Shown: piece after piece, positions 41,562 through 49,066 of the stretch
Layout of the letters: each line of letters opens with the position of its first letter
How positions within the stretch are numbered: the stretch's first letter is position 1
The notes under the pieces: generated by a model
Databases searched by the model: none
What the model was told of the DNA's origin: nothing
The model's input: the letters and a program-made list of their open reading frames with translations, nothing else
NCBI GenBank assembly: GCA_946998205.1
Contig: CAMPYJ010000016.1
Span: forward strand, 1-56,679
Direction: 5' to 3'
DNA length: 56,679 nucleotides
Origin: an uncultured Prevotella sp.
Lineage (GTDB): Bacteria; Bacteroidota; Bacteroidia; Bacteroidales; Bacteroidaceae
Program-made: the position numbers and the translations under genes

Positions 41562-42158
41562 ATGCCCGTCCTCAGTATTAGCCGGTTGACGAAGGATGTG
41601 AAACTTGGTCTGTGGAAGATTGATGAGTCCGTGGATGTGTTCCTTTCTGCCTATCCACACCTGGAACAGGTTGTTTCCGGTTATCATCATTTAGAGCTCA
41701 AGCGTCAAAAATTGGCGGTCTACGCTTTGTTGTATGCCATGAATGGCAACCGTCAAGTCGTCATCAATCATGATTCTCAAGGCAAGCCTTTATTGCAAGA
41801 TTTTCATGTCAGCATCAGTGACACCATGGGGTATGTGGCTGTCATCTTGAGTAGAACAAGAGAAGTGGCCGTCGACATCGAGTATTACAGCAACCGAGTG
41901 GACCGCATTGCCAGTCGGTTCATTCGTGAGGATGAAGTGGCTGGCGCCACAGAGAGCCGGCTCATCCATTGGAGTGCCAAGGAAACGGTGTTCAAATACT
42001 TCTCCGCTCATCAGTTGCAATATGAGGACATGCGTCTGCATCCATTCCAAGTGGCCAGTGAAGGTTGTGTCAACGTCGACAATTTGAAGGCCAACCAGAC
42101 GGTTCCCGTTTATTATCATCTCAACGACAGGTATGTTTTAACCTACACCTACGAATGA
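41562..42158 (+). CDS. 4'-phosphopantetheinyl transferase superfamily protein
   Basis: A 198-residue Sfp/HetI-type enzyme, which loads the phosphopantetheine arm onto acyl or peptidyl carrier proteins. The Mg site is Asp105 and Glu107 in VAVDIEYYS. The WSAKETVFKYF motif (Trp137 to Phe147) carries Lys140 and Glu141. Gene position immediately after gldE, 2 bases from its stop, is a familiar Bacteroidetes pairing. The carrier protein substrate is not nearby. Confidence 0.9.
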   Translation: MPVLSISRLTKDVKLGLWKIDESVDVFLSAYPHLEQVVSGYHHLELKRQKLAVYALLYAMNGNRQVVINHDSQGKPLLQDFHVSISDTMGYVAVILSRTREVAVDIEYYSNRVDRIASRFIREDEVAGATESRLIHWSAKETVFKYFSAHQLQYEDMRLHPFQVASEGCVNVDNLKANQTVPVYYHLNDRYVLTYTYE

Positions 42159-42205
42159 AGAGAGCACCTATCTCAAACAAGATAAGCACTCTCTTCGTTT
42201 TATTT
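42157..42205 (+). terminator. Terminator between the phosphopantetheinyl transferase and pgk genes
   Basis: GAAGAGAG pairs with CTCTCTTC, and an inner TATCT/AGATA helix closes the loop; GTTTTATTT follows. It lies between converging stops. Confidence 0.8.
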
Positions 42206-42239
42206 ATGCCTGCAAGGAAATATCCCTTGCATGCTGGTT

Positions 42240-43490
42240 TCAGCCTTTAATGGCAGCTACACCGGGAAGAGTTTTTCCCTCAATGGCTTCAAGCATCGCG
42301 CCACCACCAGTAGACACGTAAGAAACCTTGTCGGCCAAGCCAAACTTGTTGACAGCTGCCACAGAGTCGCCACCGCCAACCAGAGAGAATGCACCATTCT
42401 CTTGCGTGGCTTGTGCTACATACTTGGCAATCTCACCAGTACCGTGTGCGAAGTTCTCCAGCTCGAACACGCCAACGGGACCGTTCCACAATATGGTCTT
42501 GGAATTGAGAATAATCTTCTTCCAGTTCTCCAAACTCTCTTCCGATGCGTCCATGCCTTCCCATTCGTCTGGAATTTCATTGATGGGGAATACCTTGCGT
42601 TCGGTGTCGTTTGAGAATTCCTTTCCGCAAACGGTAGCCACCGACAGTGACAGGTTCACGCCCTTTTCCTTGGCGGCCTTCATCACATTGAGAGCCTCTG
42701 GCATCAAATCATCTTCGTGCAATGACTTACCGATTTTACCGCCTTGTGCTTTGACAAAGGTGTAACCCATGCCACCGCCGATAATCAAGTTGTCTACCTT
42801 GTCAAGCAAGTTCTTAATAACACCCAGCTTAGAGCTTACCTTGCTGCCGCCGATGATGGCAGTGAAAGGATGCTGTGCGTTCTTCAACACGTTATCAATG
42901 GCAGTCACCTCTTTCTCCATCAGGTAGCCCAGCATCTTGCTGTCGGCGTCAAAGTAATCGGCGATCACAGCTGTAGAAGCGTGCTTGCGGTGAGCGGTGC
43001 CAAAGGCATCGTTTACATATACGTCTGCGTACGAAGCCAATTTCTTGGCAAATTCAGCCTGTCGGCTCTTCATGGCCTTCTTTGCCTCGTCGTATTCCGG
43101 CGTGCCTTTTTCAACACCTACAGGCTTGCCTTCTTCTTCGGCATAGAAGCGAAGATTCTCTAACAGCAAGGCTTCACCCATCTTCAAGTCAGCAGACTCT
43201 TTCTCGGCATGGGCGCAGTCTTTCGCAAATTTCACGTCAACGCCCAAAGCGTCCGAAACGTTCTTGACGATTTGCTTGAGTGACAATTCAGCCTTCACTT
43301 TGCCTTTGGGCTTACCCATGTGGCTCATCATGATGACAGCGCCGCCGTCAGCAAGAATTTTCTTCAGCGTAGGCAGAGCGCCGCGAATGCGAGTGTCGTC
43401 AGTTACTTTTCCATTTGCATCCAATGGAACATTGAAGTCTACGCGTACAATTGCTTTCTTTCCAGCAAAATTGAATTGATCAATTTTCAT
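42240..43490 (-). CDS. pgk: Phosphoglycerate kinase
   Basis: A 416-residue glycolytic enzyme that makes ATP from 1,3-bisphosphoglycerate. Blocks: KAIVRVDFNVPLD near the N-terminus, SHMGKPKG, ENLRFYAEEEG, VNDAFGTAHRKHAST, ITAIIGGSKVSSK-type hinge, and VGGGDSVAAV with VSTGGGAMLEAIEG at the C-terminus. Length is normal. It has its own promoter. Confidence 0.98.
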   Translation of the reverse strand: MKIDQFNFAGKKAIVRVDFNVPLDANGKVTDDTRIRGALPTLKKILADGGAVIMMSHMGKPKGKVKAELSLKQIVKNVSDALGVDVKFAKDCAHAEKESADLKMGEALLLENLRFYAEEEGKPVGVEKGTPEYDEAKKAMKSRQAEFAKKLASYADVYVNDAFGTAHRKHASTAVIADYFDADSKMLGYLMEKEVTAIDNVLKNAQHPFTAIIGGSKVSSKLGVIKNLLDKVDNLIIGGGMGYTFVKAQGGKIGKSLHEDDLMPEALNVMKAAKEKGVNLSLSVATVCGKEFSNDTERKVFPINEIPDEWEGMDASEESLENWKKIILNSKTILWNGPVGVFELENFAHGTGEIAKYVAQATQENGAFSLVGGGDSVAAVNKFGLADKVSYVSTGGGAMLEAIEGKTLPGVAAIKG

Positions 43491-43537
43491 TTTCGAATCT
43501 TTTATTGGTTAATGACAATTTATTCTCGTTATGTTGA

Positions 43538-43545
43538 CAAAGTTA
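43538..43545 (-). promoter_or_regulatory. Promoter (-7 TAACTTTG) of pgk
   Basis: On the minus strand TAACTTTG fits TAnnTTTG; the predicted start near 43531 gives a leader of about 40 bases. Confidence 0.65.
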
Positions 43546-43613
43546 CGAAAAATAGCTGTGAATCCACTCTATTTTATGGGTTCTTTTTATTTTGTCATCA
43601 CTCTGTAGCTTGA

Positions 43614-43806
43614 GGGCGGTTCTGTAAATTACCGCCGTAAAGTGTTTTGCATGTTGGACTGTTTACATTTTGTCATCTTGCGGTCTCTTTTTGGTTCAAT
43701 TTGTTTGTTCGTTCAGTCGTATAGCCCGCTATACTCCTTCACTCACAAACAAATTGTCCACAAAAACAGCCTCGCAATCTGACAAAGCTAATTTATAGAA
43801 CCGCCC
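43614..43806 (-). mobile_element. Short-form MITE (193 bp)
   Basis: Terminal repeats GGGCGGTTCTGTAAATTA and TAATTTATAGAACCGCCC differ at one base. It is flanked by an exact TTGA duplication (43610-43613 and 43807-43810), opposite in orientation to the copy at 3215. A 22-bp array begins 38 bases to the right. Confidence 0.93.
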
Positions 43807-43844
43807 TTGATTGATTCCATTGTCTTTCTTTCAAAAACCAATCT

Positions 43845-43932
43845 CCATGACTTTGGCAGCCAATCACATAGACTTTGACAACCAAACTCTATCACTTTGA
43901 CTGCCAAGCTCAATGAGATTGCACGGCAATGG
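43845..43932. repeat. 22-bp periodic intergenic repeat, locus 5 (four units)
   Basis: Four units start exactly at 43845, 43867, 43889 and 43911: CCATGACTTTGG, CATAGACTTTGA, CTATCACTTTGA, CAATGAGATTGC, with unit ends CCAATCA, CCAAACT, CCAAGCT, GCAATGG. This is the clearest of the five loci. It lies between pgk and the DUF1460 gene. Confidence 0.85.
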
Positions 43933-44003
43933 GAAAAGCCTTTGAACAACGGCGTTTTGAGTTTGAATGAAAGAGCTGTTCAATTGGCTGTCAACCCTTG
44001 TGT

Positions 44004-44852
44004 TTACAGGCCGACGCACCTGACCGCCCTGATGCCAATTTGAAAACGTTGTCTACTCATGTACTTGTTGAGCGTCATCGGTTCTTCCACCACTTTTCCG
44101 TGAATGGATGAGGCATTGAGCATATGCAGGCCATCGTCGTGCCAGATGGCAATGCCTACATGACTGGTATCCAGACCTTTCCGGCGGGTGAGCATGGCCA
44201 GGATGTCACCGTCTTTGATGCACCGCCTGAGGAGAGGCGTGTTGCGAATGCTGTCTTTCGGAATGTAGGGATATTTTCTGCCGGTCAGCTCGATTTCCAT
44301 TTTTCTGATGGCGGTGACGACCTCCGGCTTGTCTTTCATCATTGGGTAATACTGCGGATGGGTCGTCATGTAGTGCAGGTCAAGCACCTGTTTGGCCGTG
44401 AAGGGAGGGTCACGCTCTTCAACGTGCCGGATGTAGCCCATGCGCACGTTGTTTTCCATCCATGATGAGAAGTAGTGAAGACGGTTGGGATAACTCACTT
44501 TTCCATCGCGATATCTGATGAGACGCAAAAAACGGCAGAAGTCATGAAAACGCTTTTTATGGTTCTTGTGGCATAAGTAAAGTGCCAGAACATTTTCCAC
44601 ATATGTCGTACAGTCAAGTTCGCGCAAGTTGATGATCAGGTTCTCCCGGTCGTTTTTTTCCAACGTCTTGGCAATATATGGCGTTCCAATCAGCTGGCGG
44701 GCGAAAAACACCACCATGTTCGCGCGCCTGTCTTGCCGGCGTGCAGAGGTGAGAAGTTGCTCAACCTTGACGCTGTCAGATTTTTCGTATCGCAGGGCTT
44801 GCCCGAAAACCTGTAAACAGAAAGTGGATAGCAGTAAGAACAGCAGTCGCAT
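44004..44852 (-). CDS. DUF1460 cell-wall hydrolase-like protein
   Basis: A 282-residue exported protein with signal peptide MRLLFLLLSTFCLQVFGQA. The DUF1460 family is an NlpC/P60-like cysteine peptidase fold. The likely nucleophile is Cys81 in RELDCTTYVEN and the partner His is in GLDTSHVGIAIWHDDG, followed by LNASSIHGKVVEE. Substrates of studied relatives are peptidoglycan fragments. The frame runs upstream into DUF4421 but the signal peptide fixes the ATG at 44852. It is the last gene of a six-gene reverse operon. Confidence 0.88.
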   Translation of the reverse strand: MRLLFLLLSTFCLQVFGQALRYEKSDSVKVEQLLTSARRQDRRANMVVFFARQLIGTPYIAKTLEKNDRENLIINLRELDCTTYVENVLALYLCHKNHKKRFHDFCRFLRLIRYRDGKVSYPNRLHYFSSWMENNVRMGYIRHVEERDPPFTAKQVLDLHYMTTHPQYYPMMKDKPEVVTAIRKMEIELTGRKYPYIPKDSIRNTPLLRRCIKDGDILAMLTRRKGLDTSHVGIAIWHDDGLHMLNASSIHGKVVEEPMTLNKYMSRQRFQIGIRAVRCVGL

Positions 44853-44860
44853 GTATCGTG

Positions 44861-45964
44861 TTATTTTTGTTTTATTTTTCCAAAATTGAATCCTATGTAG
44901 ATATTGAAGTTGCCGAAAATGGTATTTGTAGAAAATTGGCCATTTTGATAGTTGTATGCGTTGACGATGGCGCTTGTGCCCACATAGTAGCGCGTGTTGT
45001 TCCACACGACACCAAGCCGGCCTGCTGCATTGACGTTGAAATTCGTCGGACTATAATCATGGGTGGAAGTTTGTTCTATCTGAACGTCACCCACGCTGTG
45101 CTTGTACGCTACCCCCAGGCACAGGGACGAGGCGAACAGCCAGTTGTGGGCAAACACCCAGTTGTAAGCATATCCGCCGGAAACAGAGAAGTCGGAGTAG
45201 TGACAGTTGCCAAATGTAAGACGTGTGTCTTCTTCCGTTGTTTCCTCTACCCCTGGTTTTAGCACCGATGTGACCAGATGATTGAGTTCATACAGGTCGA
45301 TGCTCATCTTGTGCCTGGTATAGCCAATGCCCACCATAGGCGATCCGTAACTTCTCCGCTGCACCGTGGATTGGCTGAATGCAGCTGGGTATGAGAATTT
45401 CCGGTAGTTGAAAATGTAGTAGAGATTGAAGCCCTTGATGCTCGACTTGAATCCATTGAGCGGTAATCTCTCAAGGGGGTGGGTGTTGGTTTTGTCATCA
45501 ACGTACAGGCTTCTGATGGCATGCAAGCTGCTCGTTTCATGATAAAACAAGTCAATGGTGAGGCGTGAAGAATAGATGCTAAGGTCTATTTCTTGGCGTT
45601 CCTTATTCTTCTCGTAGTGTTTGAGGTCGAACGTATAGCCCAGAAACAGCCACCTGTATCCGACGAAAGGTCCTATCTTGATGCTGGGCTGGGGCGCCAA
45701 GGTGACGGATTGTCCTTTTCGGTTGCGCAAGCGACAGCCCTCATAAGTGTTGGTGTTTTGCAGCATCACGGAATAGTTGTAGCGCTGCGGTTCAACATAA
45801 TTGGTGTCCACGTCTGAGAAACTCTCCACAAATCTGACCGCACCTTGAGTTAGTTTCTTGAAGAAACCTTTTCTTTCAGGGATGGTATCAGCCAGCACGT
45901 GAGATGAAAGTACCACTAACAGCAGTAGTGTGTATCGTTTGTAGTGTACCATCAAAATTGTCAT
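44861..45964 (-). CDS. DUF4421 family outer membrane-like protein
   Basis: A 367-residue protein of the Bacteroidetes DUF4421 family, seen from NYVEPQRYNYSVMLQNTNTYE, the IGPFVGYRWLFLGYTFDLKH stretch and YGSPMVGIGYTRHKMSI. It has a signal peptide (about 1-25, ending VLA). Alternating strands and the final NFNIYIGFNFGKIKQK suggest a beta barrel in the outer membrane. Function is unknown. It lies 4 bases after the oxidoreductase gene and 8 before DUF1460. Confidence 0.85.
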   Translation of the reverse strand: MTILMVHYKRYTLLLLVVLSSHVLADTIPERKGFFKKLTQGAVRFVESFSDVDTNYVEPQRYNYSVMLQNTNTYEGCRLRNRKGQSVTLAPQPSIKIGPFVGYRWLFLGYTFDLKHYEKNKERQEIDLSIYSSRLTIDLFYHETSSLHAIRSLYVDDKTNTHPLERLPLNGFKSSIKGFNLYYIFNYRKFSYPAAFSQSTVQRRSYGSPMVGIGYTRHKMSIDLYELNHLVTSVLKPGVEETTEEDTRLTFGNCHYSDFSVSGGYAYNWVFAHNWLFASSLCLGVAYKHSVGDVQIEQTSTHDYSPTNFNVNAAGRLGVVWNNTRYYVGTSAIVNAYNYQNGQFSTNTIFGNFNIYIGFNFGKIKQK

Positions 45965-45968
45965 GCGG

Positions 45969-46952
45969 TTAAAATTTACCCAATATTCTGTCCATCACCC
46001 AGTTCACTGGCGTGGCGCTGACGCTCGTGCAGGTGCAGTCGCCGATGCCCTGCAGGTCTTCGATGACCGCTTTGATGATGGGCAGCTGAACGTACGATGG
46101 GTTTGGAACCGTGATGTTACGGATGCCATCCGAGGTGATTAACTGAATGGGGTCATAGTTGTAGACCGAGAACGACAGTGAGCCTTGCTCGCCCACCACG
46201 TCAATGCGGTCTTCCTTCGCGCTCTGATGCCCCACGAAGCACCAAGACCCGCTTCCCGGAAGTCCATTCTCAAAAAGGAAACAGGCACTGATGGTGTCTT
46301 CTGCGGAATACAGGTGCGCCCGGTTGGCGCAATAGCCATGCGCCCTGGTAATCACGCCAAAGAATTCTTGCAGCAGGTCAAGTTGATGGGGAGCCAAGTC
46401 ATAGAAGTATCCTCCGCCGGCGATGTCGGGTTGCAGCCGCCATGGAAGATTGTGGCTGCTGTTGTAATCAAGGTCTCGTGGAGGAACGGAGAAACGCACT
46501 TGCACGTTGGTCACCGTACCGATGGTTCCACTGTCCAGGATGCTTTTCACCTTTTGAAAATAAGGTAGGTATCTTCTGTAGTAGGCTACGAAGCTGGGTA
46601 CTCCCGTCTGCTTGCTGATTCTGTTGATGCGCGCGCAGTCTTCATAACTGGCGGCCAAGGGCTTCTCAATGTAGGCAGGCTTGCCCGCTTTCATGGCCAT
46701 GATGGCGTATGTGGCATGGCTGGAGGGTGGGGTAGCGATGTAAATGGCGTTCACTTCGGGGTCGTCTATGAGCTGCTGCGCGTCGGTGTACCATTTCTTG
46801 ATGTGGTGACGTTCGGCGTACGAGCGCACTTTGTCCTTGCTCCTGCTGTACACGGCTTCTACATGCGATCCCTCAACCTCATTGAAAGCAGGTCCTGATT
46901 TCAATTCGGTGACCTCGCCACATCCAATGAATCCCCAACTGATGTGTTTCAT
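45969..46952 (-). CDS. Gfo/Idh/MocA family NAD(P)-dependent oxidoreductase
   Basis: A 327-residue enzyme with an N-terminal Rossmann domain (WGFIGCGEVTE, and YIATPPSSHATYA) and the family's EKPLA motif near residue 96. The C-terminal alpha/beta domain contains GGGYFYDLAPHQLDLLQEF, whose His-Asp pattern is typical of the active site. It probably oxidises or reduces a sugar or inositol derivative. It starts 1 base after the purine permease gene stop and is inside the six-gene operon. Confidence 0.93.
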   Translation of the reverse strand: MKHISWGFIGCGEVTELKSGPAFNEVEGSHVEAVYSRSKDKVRSYAERHHIKKWYTDAQQLIDDPEVNAIYIATPPSSHATYAIMAMKAGKPAYIEKPLAASYEDCARINRISKQTGVPSFVAYYRRYLPYFQKVKSILDSGTIGTVTNVQVRFSVPPRDLDYNSSHNLPWRLQPDIAGGGYFYDLAPHQLDLLQEFFGVITRAHGYCANRAHLYSAEDTISACFLFENGLPGSGSWCFVGHQSAKEDRIDVVGEQGSLSFSVYNYDPIQLITSDGIRNITVPNPSYVQLPIIKAVIEDLQGIGDCTCTSVSATPVNWVMDRILGKF

Positions 46953-46953
46953 G

Positions 46954-48255
46954 TTAATTTAAAACGAAGTTGATGATGAACAGAATGGCCAATGCCACGA
47001 GTGTGATGTTGAGCTGTTTCCAACGGCCAACGCACAACTTCAAAATCACATAGCTCAAGATGCCAAGGCAGATGCCGTCGGCAATGGAATAGCAGAGCAC
47101 CATGGTAATCATGGTGATGAAGGCGGGGAAAGACTCACTGACGTCACTCAAGTCGAGCTTCTTCACCGAGTCAAGCATCAGCACACCTACCAACACCAAC
47201 GCGCCACTGGTCGCAGCGCTGGGGATGAGGAGAAAGATGGGCGATACAAAGAGGGAAAGTATGAATAGAATACCCACAAATGCAGACGTCACACCGCTTC
47301 TACCACCCTCAGCAATGCCCGATGCACTTTCGATGTAGGTGGTGATGGTTGAGGACCCGAGCATGGCTCCGCAGGTGGTGCCAATGGCGTCGCTCATCAT
47401 GGCTTCTTTCACTTGTGGGATGGTGCCGTCGGGTTGTACGATGCCCGTTTTCTCTGACAGGCCGACCAAGGTTCCGATGGTATCGAAGATGTTGACGATG
47501 AGTAGCGAGAAAATCACTAATAGGGTTTTAATGTTGAAGAACCCGTTGAAATCGAAATGACAGAAAACGGGTGAAATGTCCTGTGGTGCGGAAACCGGCA
47601 GCCAGCCATCAGGAATCATGGTGACACCCATGGGAATGCCAATGAGCGTGGCGGCAATGATGCCATAGAACAGCGAGCCTTTGACGTTGCGGGCCATCAG
47701 GATGCCGCTGAGCAGAATGGCGATGATGCCCAATGTCGACTCGGGGGTGAAGGCACCCAAGCCCACAAACGTGCCTTCTTTGGCCACGATGATGCCCGCA
47801 TTCTTGAGACCGATGAACGCGATGAACATGCCAATGCCCGCAGAGATGGCATACCGCAGGTTTTTGGGGATGCTGTCGAGAATCAATTCGCGTACGCTGA
47901 AAAAGGTGATGAGAAGAAACACGAGACCCTCGATGAGCATGATGGCCAGGGATTGTTCCCATGAATAGCCCATAGCCTGACAGAGCGTGTAGGCAAAAAA
48001 GGCGTTCAGTCCCATGCTGGGCGCCTGTGCAAAGGGCAGTTTGGCCATGAAGGCCAGCAGCAAGGTGGCTATGGCGGAAGACAAAGCCGTGGCCGTGAAG
48101 AGCGCACCCTTATCCATTCCCGTGCTCGAGAGAATGGCGGGATTGACGGCGAGGATGTAACTCATTGTCAAAAAAGTGGTTGCACCGGCAATCAATTCGG
48201 TTTTCATTTTCATGCTCTTGGCCTCAAATCCAAGCAGTTTTGTGAATGGTTTCAT
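46954..48255 (-). CDS. NCS2 family (AzgA-like) purine permease
   Basis: A 433-residue inner-membrane transporter with about 12-14 spans. The start (MKPFTKLLGFEAKSMKMKTE) and the TFLTMSYILAVNPAILS and PSMGLNAFFAYTL blocks are those of the adenine/guanine/hypoxanthine:H+ symporter subgroup. The later block GSSTITTYIESASGIAEGGRSG carries the conserved substrate site. It is downstream of a nucleotidase and a NAD pyrophosphatase, so it may take up the bases released by them. Confidence 0.95.
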   Translation of the reverse strand: MKPFTKLLGFEAKSMKMKTELIAGATTFLTMSYILAVNPAILSSTGMDKGALFTATALSSAIATLLLAFMAKLPFAQAPSMGLNAFFAYTLCQAMGYSWEQSLAIMLIEGLVFLLITFFSVRELILDSIPKNLRYAISAGIGMFIAFIGLKNAGIIVAKEGTFVGLGAFTPESTLGIIAILLSGILMARNVKGSLFYGIIAATLIGIPMGVTMIPDGWLPVSAPQDISPVFCHFDFNGFFNIKTLLVIFSLLIVNIFDTIGTLVGLSEKTGIVQPDGTIPQVKEAMMSDAIGTTCGAMLGSSTITTYIESASGIAEGGRSGVTSAFVGILFILSLFVSPIFLLIPSAATSGALVLVGVLMLDSVKKLDLSDVSESFPAFITMITMVLCYSIADGICLGILSYVILKLCVGRWKQLNITLVALAILFIINFVLN

Positions 48256-48286
48256 GAGATATGGTTTGATGATTCTTAATATGTGG

Positions 48287-49066
48287 TTATTGTTTTTCTT
48301 TCTTCAGCCAGGCGTCTATGAGCATTCTGGCAATGGAGAGCTTCTCCGGAATGGTGGGAAGGTTATCTTTGGAGAACCAGTCTCCCTTGCTTAATTCTGA
48401 GCGCTGCAACCGTATTTCTCCACTCACATAGTCGGCAGTGAAGCCCACCATCAAGCCGGAGGGGTAGGGCCATGGCTGCGAACCAAAATAAGTAACGTTC
48501 TTGATTTTGATACCCGTTTCTTCCATGACCTCTCGGTGAACGGCTTCTTCCAGTGTCTCGCCGGTTTCAACGAATCCCGCCACCAGTCCATAAAAGTCGG
48601 TTTTGAAGTTTTTTGCATGAACCAATAGCACCTCATCTCCACGGTGTATCAGCACGATGACGGCTGTGGTCAACTGTGGCCACACTTCTTTTCCACACTG
48701 GGTGCATCGTTTTGAAATGGCGGTGTGCGTCTGCATCGGGCCACCGCATACGCCGCAAAACTTGGTGTTGAAGTCCCAATAAAGCAACTCGTGGCATTTT
48801 CCGGCCATTAAATATAAGTCGTGGGACAGCTTGTAGAACGAAGTGCGCAGTCCACACATTTCATATTGTGGGTTGTTGGTGATGGGTTCATCTATTCGAA
48901 ATGCCCGAACAGGCGTGCCGTCTGCCAGGTTTGCCACATCCATGATGTGTGTCCACGGCTTTGTGGGTATCGGAGGTTCGTCGGCAAGCGGTATGGTGTA
49001 TAGACCGTTTGCTTGTTTTTCGAGCACGATGTCTGTTTTACAAAATATAAAAAACAGGTTTTTCAT
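48287..49066 (-). CDS. nudC: NAD(+)/NADH diphosphatase NudC (Nudix)
   Basis: A 259-residue Nudix hydrolase that cuts NAD(H) to NMN(H) and AMP and can remove NAD caps from RNA. Zinc ligands are Cys104 and Cys107, and Cys121 and Cys124. The Nudix box GFVETGETLEEAVHREVMEE begins near residue 165. SQPWPYPSGLM after the box is the NudC marker. The ATG overlaps the stop of the nucleotidase gene by 4 bases (ATGA), indicating coupled translation. The NCS2 gene follows after 31 bases. Confidence 0.95.
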   Translation of the reverse strand: MKNLFFIFCKTDIVLEKQANGLYTIPLADEPPIPTKPWTHIMDVANLADGTPVRAFRIDEPITNNPQYEMCGLRTSFYKLSHDLYLMAGKCHELLYWDFNTKFCGVCGGPMQTHTAISKRCTQCGKEVWPQLTTAVIVLIHRGDEVLLVHAKNFKTDFYGLVAGFVETGETLEEAVHREVMEETGIKIKNVTYFGSQPWPYPSGLMVGFTADYVSGEIRLQRSELSKGDWFSKDNLPTIPEKLSIARMLIDAWLKKEKQ

